A stretch of 64,000 nucleotides of DNA, taken from the NCBI GenBank assembly GCA_016235125.1, contig JACRLZ010000001.1:112645-176644 (forward strand), in the 5' to 3' direction. The translations under genes and the position numbers were made by a program. The stretch comes from Sphingobacteriales bacterium. GTDB taxonomy: Bacteria > Bacteroidota > Bacteroidia > Chitinophagales > Chitinophagaceae. The notes under the pieces were generated by a model that saw only the letters and a program-made list of their open reading frames with translations, was not told the DNA's origin and searched no databases. Of the stretch, positions 1 through 8,517 are shown piece after piece. Positions within the stretch are counted from its first letter, which is position 1; each line of letters begins with the position of its first letter.

Positions 1-759
1 AAACGCATCATTCCCATCTCCAAAATTCATAGTGCCTGATAAGAGTTGGAAATCTCCGCCGCTCACAGTAACACCATTGTTTCCACCATTATCAAATACA
101 GCGCTTGCATTATTAAAAATGAGTCCTGCTCCCGTCGGAACTGTCAGCGTACCTGTTGCAGTTAAAGTATTTGCACTGGAAAATTTGAAATTACCATCTG
201 TTAAAGTAAGATCGGTGCTTGTAAAGTTGGAAGACGTTATCTCAACTGTGTTACTACCTGCAGCACCAGAATTGTTAACTGTAATAACATTAAAATCAGT
301 AGTTCCTCCGGTGCCGCTTACGGTTTGATTGGCTGTGCCATTAAATGTAACATTAATATCACTGCCTCCGTTATTTGTATCAAAAGTTCCGTTATTTGTC
401 AGATTTCCTCCTATAAGAAGAACTCCATCATTACCTGCTATAATAGTAGACCCGAGGCTAACTGCGATATTACCAGAAACAGTAAGATCATCCCCTCCTC
501 CATTACCTATTGTTAGAGTTCCATTACTAACGTTGAGATTTGCACATGCTGCATCAGTAGTAATCGTAACAGTAAACCCGCCCTCAATATATACATTATC
601 ACCCGCCACAGGTGCTGATGCACCAGATGCCCCTCCAGAAGTAGCAGACCATGTAGCACTTGAACTCCAGTTGCCGGTAGCAACAGAATAACGGTCAGCT
701 GCATTCACTGTAGCTGCTACAAACAGCAGCAGGAATAAAATTGGTAAAATCTTTTTCAT
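1..759 (-). CDS. Secreted adhesin-like protein, N-terminal part (runs off window)
   Basis: The frame is open from an ATG at 759 down to position 1, giving 253 residues with no stop, so the C-terminus lies outside the window. Residues 1-20 form a signal peptide (MKKILPILFLLLFVAATVNA). The rest is almost entirely small and polar residues (N, G, T, S, D) with recurring patterns such as GGNLTNNGTFDT and LTLTDGNF, the look of a right-handed beta-helix or passenger-type repeat protein. The early WSSSATWS motif is typical of Bacteroidetes surface proteins that often end in a type IX sorting domain, but that end is not visible here. No catalytic motif is seen. There is no Shine-Dalgarno sequence. An exported surface protein is well supported; adhesion is inference. 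Confidence 0.75.
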   Translation of the reverse strand, partial: MKKILPILFLLLFVAATVNAADRYSVATGNWSSSATWSATSGGASGASAPVAGDNVYIEGGFTVTITTDAACANLNVSNGTLTIGNGGGDDLTVSGNIAVSLGSTIIAGNDGVLLIGGNLTNNGTFDTNNGGSDINVTFNGTANQTVSGTGGTTDFNVITVNNSGAAGSNTVEITSSNFTSTDLTLTDGNFKFSSANTLTATGTLTVPTGAGLIFNNASAVFDNGGNNGVTVSGGDFQLLSGTMNFGDGNDAF

Positions 760-1081
760 GCTTTTAGGCTTTTAAAAGTTTTTAAAGAGTAAAAAATTAT
801 CCGCCCTTCACAGATGAATGGATGGTTGGTAGCTGGTCTTTAGCGGGATCTGGAAGAATAATGATTTACTTAAGCTGCTGTAGAATCAATACCAATTGTG
901 TTAAAGCCGTTCAGGTTTTTTACAAAGAAAAACTCTGGTATTACGCAGGATTGGAGTTGGAACAGAAAAAACCAAGGGTAAAGGTATAGTCCTTGCCCTG
1001 CTTTTACAAGTTTTTGGATAGTATTTTCCGAAAAAAAAGACTGTATTTCTACGATAGCCCTTATCAGCATTTTATTAACCG
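760..1081. other. Intergenic gap, no gene supported
   Basis: This stretch separates the end of uvrA from the start of the adhesin-like gene, both on the minus strand. A 66-codon minus-strand frame (870-1070) is present, but its composition and lack of recognisable domains give no reason to call it a gene. No clear terminator hairpin or perfect TAnnTTTG promoter element was seen. Confidence 0.5.
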
Positions 1082-3979
1082 CTAAAAAAACCGTGCAGTA
1101 TGGCCCTGCTTATTCTTCTTCAGGTCAGCCGGTTTGCCGGCAAATACTGTCCGGCCACCCTCATCACCGGCTTCCGGGCCAAGATCAATTACCCAATCTG
1201 CCGAACGGATAACATCCATGTTGTGCTCGATCACAATAATGGAATGTCCCTGCTCTATCAGCGCATTAAAAGAAGCAAGCAGCTTGCTGATGTCGTGAAA
1301 ATGCAGACCCGTGGTGGGCTCATCAAAGATGAAGAGCATACGATTGCCGGTTGGGCTTGATAAGTATTTTCCCTTACCAAGAAAAGAAGCCAGCTTCACC
1401 CTCTGCGCTTCGCCGCCGGATAAAGTATCGGATGACTGTCCCAGTTTGATATAACCCAATCCCACATCGCTCAGGGGTTGTATAGCCCTTGCAATATTGA
1501 CCTCCTCCCGGCCCCCTCCGAAGGAGGAGGAAAAGAAATTGATGGCTTCGTCCACACTCATCCCGAGTACATCAAAAATATTTTTGTCATTGTACTTTAC
1601 TTCCAGTACTTCTTCCTTGAATCTTTTTCCTCCGCATGATTCACAAACGAGGTGCACATCGGCAAGAAACTGCATCTCCACCACCTGCTCGCCTTCACCT
1701 TTGCAGGTATCACAACGGCCGCCATCTACATTAAAAGAAAAATGTTTGGGTTGAAAGCCCCGCATCTTACTCAACGGTTGTTTTGCAAATAAATCCCTGA
1801 TCTCGTCATAAGCTTTGATGTAAGTAACAGGATTACTCCTCGATGATTTACCAATCGGGTTCTGGTCCACCAGCTCGATCTGTGCTATACCCTCCACATC
1901 ACCGGTGATCTGTTTATGGAAACCGACTTTTTCTCCATACTCCCCTTTTATTTTTTGCAAAGCGGGATACAGAATTTGTTTTACCAGTGTTGTCTTGCCG
2001 CTTCCGCTTACACCGCTTACCACGCAGAGTACATTCAGCGGAAACTCTACCGTAATATTTTTAAGATTGTTCTGTCTTGCTCCTTCCACTATTATTGAAC
2101 GGTTCCATTTTCTTACCTGCTTTGGCGGCTCGATCACCAATTCATGACTGAGGTATTTACCTGTAAGGCTGACAGGATTGGAAACGATATCTTCATAATC
2201 ACCTTCCGCCACCACTTCGCCGCCAAGATGCGAAGCCATGGGGCCCATGTCAATGATATGATCGGCTTCCCGCATCGTCATCTCATCATGCTCCACCACT
2301 ACAACCGTATTACCAAGGTCTCGTAATTCCTTCAGCACTTTTATAAGGTTGGCCGTATCTCTTGAATGAAGCCCGATGGAAGGTTCATCAAGTATATATA
2401 ATGAGTTGGTGAGATTGCTGCCAAGGCTCCGGGTGAGTTGTATGCGCTGGCTTTCGCCTCCGCTTAATGAATTGGCCAGGCGGCTTAAGGTCAGATAACC
2501 AAGCCCTACTTTTATTAATGTATCGAGTCTGTTGTGTAATTCTATCAGTATTCTTTTACCAACCTGTTTATCATGTGCACTTAGTTTTCCATCGAGTTTA
2601 TCAAACCATACTTTAAGGTCTTTTACCGGCATGGCGCTTAGTTCACCGATATTTCTTCCATCCACTTTTACATACAGCGCTTCTTTCCTTAAGCGGTATC
2701 CGTTGCAATCGGGGCAATCTGTCCGGCCACGATAGCGGCTTAATAAAACTCTGTACTGCACTTTATACAACTGCGATTCAACATCTTTAAAGAAATCATT
2801 GATGCCAATGCCATCCACTCCTTCCCAAAGTTGTTTATATTGTTTATCTGTGAGATCAGCTATCGGTTTATGAATTGGAAAGCTGACAGCTTTGGATCGT
2901 TTGATAAAATTTTGCCGCCACCAGTCAAGTTTTTCTCCTTTCCATGGAGCCACAGCGCCTTCGTACACACTCAGTCTTCTGTCAGGAATCACCAAATCAG
3001 GATCAATACCCAATACCTGGCTGAATCCTTCGCAGGTGGGGCAGGCACCAAAGGGATTATTGAATGAAAATAAATTGGGCTGCGGTTCTTCAAACTGCAT
3101 TCCGTCCATTTCAAAGCGGTTGTTGAAGTGATGAAGAGAGTCTTTAGTCGTTAGTCGGGAGTCATTAGTCTGTACCTCAATATAAACATCTCCTTCTCCT
3201 TCATAGAAAGCAGTGCTTATGGAATCAGATATTCTGTGTTTATCATCTTCATTGAAATCCTTTACAACAATCCTATCAACAAGGATATGAGTGATTTTTT
3301 TTGATTTTAGTTCCTTATCGCTTATTTCAAGTAATTCCTCAATCCTGTGAACATTTCCCCCCTCCTGACTCCCGACTCCTGACTCATGACTATAGACTCG
3401 GGAAAAACCCTTCTGCACCAGAATATTCAGTTCCTCTTTTGTGTCTCTGTTTCTATGCTGTTTGAACCTGGCAAGAATAAAAACCTTGTCTCCTTCTTTT
3501 AATTCAGTTATTGCATCCAGTACATCATTCACATCATCCTTTTTCACTTCCCTTCCCGAAACAGGTGAAATCGTTTTGCCGATCCTTGCAAAGAGCAACC
3601 GCAGGTAATCATAAATTTCCGTCATGCTGCCAACCGTGCTGCGTGGAGTTCTTGTAATTACTTTTTGTTCGATGGCAATAGCCGGACAAAGACCTTTGAT
3701 GTAATCCACATCCGGTTTATTCATACGGTTCAGAAACTGGCGGGCATAGGCGCTGAGGCTTTCGGCATAGCGCCGCTGGCCTTCGGCATACAATGTGTCA
3801 ATAGTAAGTGACGACTTGCCCGAACCCGATACACCTGTAACAACAACCAGTTTATTCCTGGGTATTTCTACAGTTATATTCTTCAGGTTATGAACCCTTG
3901 CACCTTTTATAAGGATGTTTTCTGCGGAAATTACGGTCTTTGTTTCGGCGGACTTTTTCCCTTTTATTATCTTTTCCAT
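1082..3979 (-). CDS. uvrA: UvrA, excinuclease ABC subunit A
   Basis: DNA-damage recognition ATPase of nucleotide excision repair, acting as a dimer with UvrB. The 965-residue protein has two ABC modules: Walker [10 protein letters not shown] near residues 49-57 and GVSGSGKTT in the second half; signatures LSGGESQR and LSGGEAQR; Walker [10 protein letters not shown] and FDEPTTGLH. Zinc-binding CxxC pairs are present (CPTC, CPDC, and CDTC with CESC in the second half). I chose the ATG at 3979 over the upstream GTG at 3988 because a perfect -7 element at 3991-3998 would start transcription at about the GTG. Oddities: two heptamer arrays (3139-3170 and 3367-3398) and a GC palindrome (1501-1530) lie in frame and appear as extra peptides ([30 protein letters not shown]) at places where UvrA is normally shorter. 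Confidence 0.97.
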   Translation of the reverse strand: MEKIIKGKKSAETKTVISAENILIKGARVHNLKNITVEIPRNKLVVVTGVSGSGKSSLTIDTLYAEGQRRYAESLSAYARQFLNRMNKPDVDYIKGLCPAIAIEQKVITRTPRSTVGSMTEIYDYLRLLFARIGKTISPVSGREVKKDDVNDVLDAITELKEGDKVFILARFKQHRNRDTKEELNILVQKGFSRVYSHESGVGSQEGGNVHRIEELLEISDKELKSKKITHILVDRIVVKDFNEDDKHRISDSISTAFYEGEGDVYIEVQTNDSRLTTKDSLHHFNNRFEMDGMQFEEPQPNLFSFNNPFGACPTCEGFSQVLGIDPDLVIPDRRLSVYEGAVAPWKGEKLDWWRQNFIKRSKAVSFPIHKPIADLTDKQYKQLWEGVDGIGINDFFKDVESQLYKVQYRVLLSRYRGRTDCPDCNGYRLRKEALYVKVDGRNIGELSAMPVKDLKVWFDKLDGKLSAHDKQVGKRILIELHNRLDTLIKVGLGYLTLSRLANSLSGGESQRIQLTRSLGSNLTNSLYILDEPSIGLHSRDTANLIKVLKELRDLGNTVVVVEHDEMTMREADHIIDMGPMASHLGGEVVAEGDYEDIVSNPVSLTGKYLSHELVIEPPKQVRKWNRSIIVEGARQNNLKNITVEFPLNVLCVVSGVSGSGKTTLVKQILYPALQKIKGEYGEKVGFHKQITGDVEGIAQIELVDQNPIGKSSRSNPVTYIKAYDEIRDLFAKQPLSKMRGFQPKHFSFNVDGGRCDTCKGEGEQVVEMQFLADVHLVCESCGGKRFKEEVLEVKYNDKNIFDVLGMSVDEAINFFSSSFGGGREEVNIARAIQPLSDVGLGYIKLGQSSDTLSGGEAQRVKLASFLGKGKYLSSPTGNRMLFIFDEPTTGLHFHDISKLLASFNALIEQGHSIIVIEHNMDVIRSADWVIDLGPEAGDEGGRTVFAGKPADLKKNKQGHTARFF
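1501..1530. repeat. GC-rich palindrome inside uvrA
   Basis: The segment contains CCTCC-GAA-GGAGG (1515-1527) flanked by more CCTCC and GGAGG units. On the coding strand it encodes [10 protein letters not shown] at about residues 818-827 of UvrA, between conserved blocks where family members usually have little sequence. The same kind of palindrome occurs in metG (20564-20580) and in the ftsA-ftsZ spacer. Confidence 0.7.
3139..3170. repeat. AGTCNNN heptamer array inside uvrA (site 1)
   Basis: AGTC recurs exactly every 7 bases at 3139, 3146, 3153, 3160 and 3167 (five units), with variable triplets between. It is in frame in uvrA (about residues 270-281, peptide [11 protein letters not shown]). 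The reverse-complement form GACTNNN is on the coding strand. Confidence 0.9.
3367..3398. repeat. GACTNNN heptamer array inside uvrA (site 2)
   Basis: GACT recurs at 3367, 3374, 3381, 3388 and 3395, again five units with a 7-base period. It has the opposite orientation to site 1 relative to the gene. It encodes about residues 194-205 of UvrA (peptide [12 protein letters not shown]). Confidence 0.9.
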
Positions 3980-3990
3980 TTCTGTCACAG

Positions 3991-3998
3991 CAAATGTA
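3991..3998 (-). promoter_or_regulatory. -7 element of uvrA promoter
   Basis: On the minus strand this reads TACATTTG, a perfect match to the Bacteroidetes -7 consensus TAnnTTTG. It ends 12 bases before the ATG at 3979, so the transcript would have a leader of only a few bases. No good -33 TTTG was found at 19-21 bases upstream. Confidence 0.45.
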
Positions 3999-4077
3999 AA
4001 GCCTTAACTGGCTTAAGTTTGAGTGAAACTCTTAACATTTCATTGGCTATCATACCGGCAAATTGCTTTCACAAATC

Positions 4078-4108
4078 TTTGGCAATTTCATGAAAAAGTC
4101 TATTTTTA
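4078..4108 (+). promoter_or_regulatory. Candidate promoter of the ECF sigma gene
   Basis: TTTG at 4078-4081 and TATTTTTA at 4101-4108 are separated by 19 bases, matching the Bacteroidetes TTTG-N19-TAnnTTTG arrangement except for the last base. The predicted leader to the ATG at 4267 is about 150 bases, long enough to hold regulatory structure, but I recognise none. Confidence 0.4.
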
Positions 4109-4266
4109 GTTTTCAATATCCAAAAAATATGAATAACCCAAAACTCACCCCGCCTATCGCATATACTTCTACTTTTTTTTAACCGATTACTGATCCAAGT
4201 CAACCAATATCCAATTGAACCTGCTGAAACAATAGTGGAAGCAGCTAAACCTTAACTGTGGAGTAT

Positions 4267-4848
4267 ATGAAAGCTTTATTGAAAAAAACCGACCATGAAC
4301 TCATCCATCTGTTCCAGGATGGAAATCTTGACGCCCTTGAAACCCTGGTACTGAGGCATAAGGACAAGCTTTACACGTCAATCCTGTTCTTAGTAAAGGA
4401 CAAATACCTGGCAGAAGATATCTTCCAGGATGTATTCATACGCATTATTGATACCATGCGTGGCGGCCGCTACACCGAGGAAGGAAAATTTCTTCCCTGG
4501 GCTATGCGTATTGCACACAACTTATGCGTGGATCATTTCCGCAAAGTGAAACGTACCCCCACCATCCGCAATGGTGAGGACAAGGATATTTTTGAAGTGC
4601 TGAACTTTTCAGAAGACAGCGCTGAAGTAGTGATGATGCGCCGGCAAAGCCATGACCGGGTAAGGGATATGCTTCAGAGCCTGCCTGAAGATCAGCGGGA
4701 AGTAATTATATTGCGTCATTATGCCGACATGAGTTTTAAGGAAATTGCAGCAGCCACCAATTGCAGTATTAACACTGCGTTGGGCCGTATGCGCTACGGT
4801 TTGATTAATTTGCGCAAGCTGATGACACAAAAACAAATTGCTCTTTAA
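4267..4848 (+). CDS. ECF-family RNA polymerase sigma factor
   Basis: Extracytoplasmic-function sigma-70 factor of 193 residues. Region 2 is visible around YLAEDIFQDVFIRI and the WAMRIAHNLCVDHFRK segment; region 4 carries the LPEDQREVIILRHYADMSF helix followed by the helix-turn-helix FKEIAAATNCSINTALGRM. I start at ATG 4267 rather than the GTG at 4258, since sigma region 2 begins soon after either. No anti-sigma factor or TonB-type receptor sits next to it. It is divergent from uvrA and followed directly by a repeat island. Direct control of uvrA is only a possibility suggested by position. Confidence 0.9.
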   Translation: MKALLKKTDHELIHLFQDGNLDALETLVLRHKDKLYTSILFLVKDKYLAEDIFQDVFIRIIDTMRGGRYTEEGKFLPWAMRIAHNLCVDHFRKVKRTPTIRNGEDKDIFEVLNFSEDSAEVVMMRRQSHDRVRDMLQSLPEDQREVIILRHYADMSFKEIAAATNCSINTALGRMRYGLINLRKLMTQKQIAL

Positions 4849-4860
4849 CCTCACCCCCAA

Positions 4861-4882
4861 CCCTCTCCATAAATGGAGAGGG
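4861..4882. repeat. Perfect 10-bp stem hairpin after sigma gene
   Basis: CCCTCTCCAT, loop AA, ATGGAGAGGG: a perfect 10-bp stem starting 12 bases after the sigma stop codon. There is no following T tract, so it is not a standard intrinsic terminator, though it could stabilise the transcript end. It belongs to the CTCC/GGAG palindromes scattered in the window. Confidence 0.8.
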
Positions 4883-4886
4883 AGGA

Positions 4887-4934
4887 ACCGCCTCACAAAT
4901 GTGGTGGCACAGTGACCGCCTCACAAATGAGGCG
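4887..4934. repeat. Direct repeat with terminal hairpin
   Basis: ACCGCCTCACAAATG occurs at 4887-4901 and again at 4915-4929. The second copy continues into GAGGCG, making the hairpin CGCCTC-N6-GAGGCG (4917-4934). Confidence 0.75.
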
Positions 4935-4947
4935 ATATAAAAGTTCT

Positions 4948-5040
4948 TGTCATTCTGTATCTCCTACCGGAGAAAAGGAATTCTGATGAAAAGGAATCTC
5001 TCTTTTGCTTGCCAAGAAGGAAGGTTGGTACAGAATGACA
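4948..5040. repeat. 12-bp inverted repeat (GTCATTCTG type), 93 bp long
   Basis: TGTCATTCTGTA (4948-4959) is exactly reverse-complementary to TACAGAATGACA (5029-5040). The interior is A/G rich with no gene. Confidence 0.75.
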
Positions 5041-5049
5041 CCTAATTAA

Positions 5050-5192
5050 AGAACTAAGATTTTTTAGATGAAAAGGATTGTTGGGAGACAATTCAAGTCT
5101 TTTAAAAACTCTTAGTTTTTTTATGCCTGCATGCAATCGAAAAATCCCGCAGGTTTCTTCAAAATCCTTATAATCCGGCAAATCTTAGTTCT
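5050..5192. repeat. 13-bp inverted repeat ending in the dsbD stop codon
   Basis: AGAACTAAGATTT (5050-5062) is the exact reverse complement of AAATCTTAGTTCT (5180-5192). Inner pairs (AAGGATT/AATCCTT, CCTGC/GCAGG) suggest a long imperfect hairpin. The right arm overlaps the TAG stop of dsbD. A minus-strand frame at 4921-5181 is a by-product of this and the previous repeat. No transposase is present; a small non-autonomous element is possible. Confidence 0.6.
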
Positions 5193-7137
5193 ATTTTTTC
5201 TTAAATGCCTCTAACCCGCATTCCAGCCACTTAATAAACTCATCTGCATCGGGAGTGTAATATTTTGTTTTGGTCAATGCTTTCTGCTCAGGGCTTAGAA
5301 TGGCATATTGCGGTTGCGAAGTGGCTCCAAAATTTTCAATCTGAAAAGTGGCCCATTTATCTCCCACAGTTACTATCGATTTATCGGTACCGTTGGAAAG
5401 TTTTTCTACTGTTTGTTCTGCCACGGGAAGTTTCTTTCGTTCATCCACATAAAGAGAAACAACGATAAACTCATTCCGGAAAAGGCTATCCACTGTTTTG
5501 TCGGACCACACTTTATCTTCCATCCGGCGGCAATTGACGCAGGCCCATCCGGTAAAATCAATTAAAACGGGTTTATCCTGTTCTTTTGCCAATTGCAGGG
5601 CTTTGGGGTAATCGTTATGTATCGGTTCAAATATTTTTGACTTGCTTTTGTCAATTTTATACAGGCTGTATGTTCTGGGAGGGGGAAAGCCGCTGATGAG
5701 TTTCAGATCCGAACCATTCTTAAACATACCGGGTATCAGATAAATTGTTATCGCTGCAAAGAGTAATATGAATGCGATCCTGGTGAATTTAAATTTCCTA
5801 ACCGGGCTGCTGTGTTTCACTTTTAAAATTCCAATAAGGTATAGAACAGTAAGTAAACTGAATAGTACCCAAAGGCCAATAAATATCTCTCTCTTCAGCA
5901 GTCCCCATTGTTTTACCAGGTCGGCATTGGAAAGAAACTTTACTGCCAGCGCCAGTTCCAGAAAACCAAGCACCACTTTCACATCTGTCATCCATCCCCC
6001 GGATTTGGGAAGCGAATGAAGCCAATGAGGAAACATGGCAAAAAGCGCAAAGGGTAATCCGAGTGCCAGGCCGAAACCTGCTGCGCCTACCGTAAGCGGC
6101 ATAGCGCCCTGGTCTGCCACACCAACCAATAATGTTCCAAGAATAGGACCGGTGCATGAAAAAGAAACTATTGCAAGGGTAGCCGACATAAAAAATATTC
6201 CGCCAATATTTCCAAGTCCCGATTTGGAATTCATCCTGTTTGCCAATCCGGATGGTAATCCAATCTCAAACATTCCGAAAAAGGACAAGGCGAAAAAAAC
6301 AAAAACAGCAAAGAAGAAAATGTTCAACCATACATTAGTGGAAATATTATTAAATATTTCCGGGCTGATAGCCTTGCCGGCAATGTGAAAAGGCAAAGTA
6401 ATGATCACATATATCAGGAAAATAAACAGCCCGTACAGGATTGCATTTGTTATTCCTTGTTTTCTGTTAGTTGATTTCTTGGTAAAGAAAGTCACGGTAA
6501 CAGGTATCATAGGAAATACACAGGGAGTAAGCAAAGCGATCAGGCCACCAAGAAGGCCTAACAGGAATATTGTAAAAAGACTTTTGTTTTTTGTTCCCTC
6601 ATCACCACAATTATTTACCGGGTTATTAATATCAATTGAAGAAATTTTTAACCCTGCCGCTTCAATTCCTCCTTCCAGCGTCACAACAAATGGATAAACC
6701 GTTGCCGGAAAATATCCATCATTCCTTCCGTATGTGTATAACAAAGAGCCCTGGAGTTTAGCCGGAACGGTTCCTTTAATAGTAATGATTGCCTTCCACT
6801 GCACCTGCGATTCAAAGACCTTCACTTTGATATTTTCAAAGATGGGGCTGCTGATTTCCTTTGTATCAGCTCCTGGTATAAAATCACCATTTTGAACAAT
6901 GGCTGAGTCGGGAAACCTTAGTTCAGTTGTATTTACCTCCAATAAGGTTTGATTGGGTGCATATACCTGCCAATCACCAGTTATGGTTCCTGAAAATGAT
7001 AATTCGTATTTGCCTTCACTTATTTTTTTACTCTCAATATCCCATTTATGAACAGCACCCAGGCTATCCTGAGAGCTGGCAATTTTTCCAAGCAGAAGGC
7101 TGAGGAAAAAAATTACAGTTGGTTTATTAAAATTCAT
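5191..7137 (-). CDS. Thiol:disulfide interchange protein DsbD-like, with thioredoxin domain
   Basis: Inner-membrane electron carrier moving reducing equivalents from the cytoplasm to the cell envelope. Layout of the 648 residues: signal/TM start, DsbD alpha-like beta-sandwich (about 25-160), CcdA/DsbD-type membrane core with the conserved TPCVFPMIPVTVTFF and SFSCTGPILGTLL cysteine motifs, then a C-terminal thioredoxin-like domain with GWACVNCRRME (CVNC active site). Notably the alpha-like domain lacks the cysteine pair expected of a functional DsbD alpha: at that place it reads YTYGRNDGYFP. The separate gene just upstream keeps the cysteines. ATG 7137 is preferred to the TTG at 7149. A terminator candidate sits between the two genes, so coupling may be partial. 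Confidence 0.92.
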   Translation of the reverse strand: MNFNKPTVIFFLSLLLGKIASSQDSLGAVHKWDIESKKISEGKYELSFSGTITGDWQVYAPNQTLLEVNTTELRFPDSAIVQNGDFIPGADTKEISSPIFENIKVKVFESQVQWKAIITIKGTVPAKLQGSLLYTYGRNDGYFPATVYPFVVTLEGGIEAAGLKISSIDINNPVNNCGDEGTKNKSLFTIFLLGLLGGLIALLTPCVFPMIPVTVTFFTKKSTNRKQGITNAILYGLFIFLIYVIITLPFHIAGKAISPEIFNNISTNVWLNIFFFAVFVFFALSFFGMFEIGLPSGLANRMNSKSGLGNIGGIFFMSATLAIVSFSCTGPILGTLLVGVADQGAMPLTVGAAGFGLALGLPFALFAMFPHWLHSLPKSGGWMTDVKVVLGFLELALAVKFLSNADLVKQWGLLKREIFIGLWVLFSLLTVLYLIGILKVKHSSPVRKFKFTRIAFILLFAAITIYLIPGMFKNGSDLKLISGFPPPRTYSLYKIDKSKSKIFEPIHNDYPKALQLAKEQDKPVLIDFTGWACVNCRRMEDKVWSDKTVDSLFRNEFIVVSLYVDERKKLPVAEQTVEKLSNGTDKSIVTVGDKWATFQIENFGATSQPQYAILSPEQKALTKTKYYTPDADEFIKWLECGLEAFKKK

Positions 7138-7145
7138 TTCCGTTT

Positions 7146-7182
7146 TCAAAAAAACAAACGAGTTCTTTTCAGGAACCCGTTT
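7146..7182 (-). terminator. Intrinsic terminator candidate between the two DsbD genes
   Basis: On the minus strand a 10-bp stem with one G-T pair (7173-7182 with 7156-7165, 7-base loop) is followed by GTTTTTTTG. It lies after the small DsbD-alpha gene and just before dsbD, so it may attenuate expression of the larger gene. Confidence 0.6.
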
Positions 7183-7206
7183 ATGTAAATAATTTATTTC
7201 ACCTGT

Positions 7207-7659
7207 TTACTTAATTGCAATGCTGAAGTTCACCGTTTTGGGGGGCAGGCATTTTTTATCATCACAGGTCTGGTATTCCACGCTGCCGGTGAAATTGGTT
7301 CTGGCATTGGATTTCAATTTTACCTTTTGCACAAAGTCAACAGTTATGGAATATTGATTGGCTGAAACGCCCAGTTCCTTGTCATTCATCACTTCCATTT
7401 TACCCACTTCTTTTATTTTCCCTTCCGGGTTAAAAAGCGGGTTGGCATTTATGGTAAATGTTGTTGGAATAGCTATGGCATCATTTGGCTGTTTCTGAGA
7501 ATACAGATGCCAGCCGGTTTGAATGGTGGCGGTCATATGAATTTCATACATCTTATCCCCGGTTTTTTTGGAGCTGAAACTCCATGTCACCGGGTTCAGT
7601 TGCGCCATACCACTTAGCGAAATGAGGGAAATAGTTACCAGCAGCCATATTTTTTTCAT
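7207..7659 (-). CDS. Stand-alone DsbD alpha-domain protein, exported
   Basis: Small exported protein of 150 residues with signal peptide MKKIWLLVTISLISLSGMAQ and a single beta-sandwich domain like the N-terminal (alpha) domain of DsbD. Near the C-terminus it has the motif TCDDKKCLPP, whose two cysteines (C-x4-C) fit the redox pair that passes electrons from the DsbD membrane core to envelope targets. The neighbouring full-length DsbD has lost these cysteines, so this protein is the likely working partner. ATG 7659 is chosen over an upstream in-frame start at 7689 because it places the signal peptide at the N-terminus. A -7 element sits at 7728-7735. Confidence 0.85.
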   Translation of the reverse strand: MKKIWLLVTISLISLSGMAQLNPVTWSFSSKKTGDKMYEIHMTATIQTGWHLYSQKQPNDAIAIPTTFTINANPLFNPEGKIKEVGKMEVMNDKELGVSANQYSITVDFVQKVKLKSNARTNFTGSVEYQTCDDKKCLPPKTVNFSIAIK

Positions 7660-7727
7660 ATTCGTTCCTGATTTCAGTTCAAAATTCATCTTTTATGCTT
7701 TATGCCCCTGTTAAAGTTTTTCTGCCA

Positions 7728-7735
7728 CAAATTTA
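7728..7735 (-). promoter_or_regulatory. -7 element upstream of DsbD-alpha gene
   Basis: The minus strand reads TAAATTTG, a perfect TAnnTTTG. It lies about 70 bases before the ATG at 7659. No matching -33 element at standard spacing was found. Confidence 0.4.
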
Positions 7736-7804
7736 GGAGCCTGCTTCTGAAACATATGTAATGTAAGTGACAAATGCAGAAAACCCGGAGACAAGATGTA
7801 ATAA

Positions 7805-8479
7805 TCAGTAAACCAGTTGCCCGGCCATCAGTAATGTTTTTATTATTTCCCTGCCATCCGTGTTGCCCAAAGTCACTGAACAGGCTCTTTCAGGATGCGG
7901 CATCATTCCAAACACATTCCTGTTTTCATTGCATATACCGGCAATATTCCGGATAGCTCCATTGGGGTTTGCTTCTTCTGTTATGTTTCCACTCTCATCG
8001 CAGTAATAAAAAATAACCTGATCATTTTCCTGCAATTCATCCAATGTTTTTTCTTCGGCATAATACCTTCCTTCGCCATGTGCCACGGGTATTTTGTACA
8101 CTTTGCCGGATTCATTTGTGATAAAAACATTTTTGCAAACAAATTGCTGGTGCCCGTTGCGAAGCAAAGCCCCGGGTAACAGATGCGACTCACACAGTAT
8201 CTGAAAACCGTTGCAAACACCCAATACCTTGCCCCCGGCATTGGCAAACTCAATTACACTTTGCATCATCGGGCTGAAACGGGCAATAGCGCCGCAACGC
8301 AGATAATCACCATAGGAAAAGCCACCGGGAAGAATAATACAATCCTCTGTACTGAATTTACCCAGATCCCTGTCTTTATGCCAAAGCATTGTTACATCCT
8401 GCTCAAGGTCATACTTCAATGCATCATACATATCCCTGTCGCAATTAGAACCGGGAAAAACTACAACGCCGAATTTCAT
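7805..8479 (-). CDS. purQ: Phosphoribosylformylglycinamidine synthase, glutaminase subunit PurQ
   Basis: Class I glutamine amidotransferase supplying ammonia for conversion of FGAR to FGAM in purine synthesis, working with PurL and PurS in bacteria that have split enzymes. The 224-residue length is normal for PurQ. Seen motifs: the N-terminal [12 protein letters not shown], the oxyanion segment [13 protein letters not shown], the nucleophile elbow GVCNGFQIL with its cysteine, and the catalytic MMPHPERA (His-Glu). No purL or purS is adjacent. A -7 element lies 26 bases upstream of the ATG. The neighbouring genes have no purine role, so it is probably its own transcription unit. Confidence 0.96.
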   Translation of the reverse strand: MKFGVVVFPGSNCDRDMYDALKYDLEQDVTMLWHKDRDLGKFSTEDCIILPGGFSYGDYLRCGAIARFSPMMQSVIEFANAGGKVLGVCNGFQILCESHLLPGALLRNGHQQFVCKNVFITNESGKVYKIPVAHGEGRYYAEEKTLDELQENDQVIFYYCDESGNITEEANPNGAIRNIAGICNENRNVFGMMPHPERACSVTLGNTDGREIIKTLLMAGQLVY

Positions 8480-8504
8480 AATGTAAATTTCTGGTAAGAA
8501 ACCT

Positions 8505-8512
8505 CAAAGGTA
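8505..8512 (-). promoter_or_regulatory. -7 element of purQ promoter
   Basis: The minus strand reads TACCTTTG, a perfect TAnnTTTG, 26 bases upstream of the purQ ATG. The region where a -33 would lie is occupied by the AGCT-type heptamer repeat starting at 8518; no TTTG is present there at standard spacing. Confidence 0.45.
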
Positions 8513-8517
8513 AGAAA

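Noticed and set aside
870..1070. 66-codon minus-strand frame between uvrA and the adhesin gene
   Set aside because: No domain, start context or composition signal supports it; treated as intergenic.
3139..3398. CRISPR-like array in uvrA
   Set aside because: Units are 7 bases with no spacers of 30 bases, and the gene frame runs through them.
4861..4882. Intrinsic terminator after the sigma gene
   Set aside because: The stem is strong but has no T tract on either strand; listed as a repeat instead.
4921..5181. 86-codon minus-strand frame after the sigma gene
   Set aside because: It lies wholly within three inverted repeats and is best explained as a chance frame over them.
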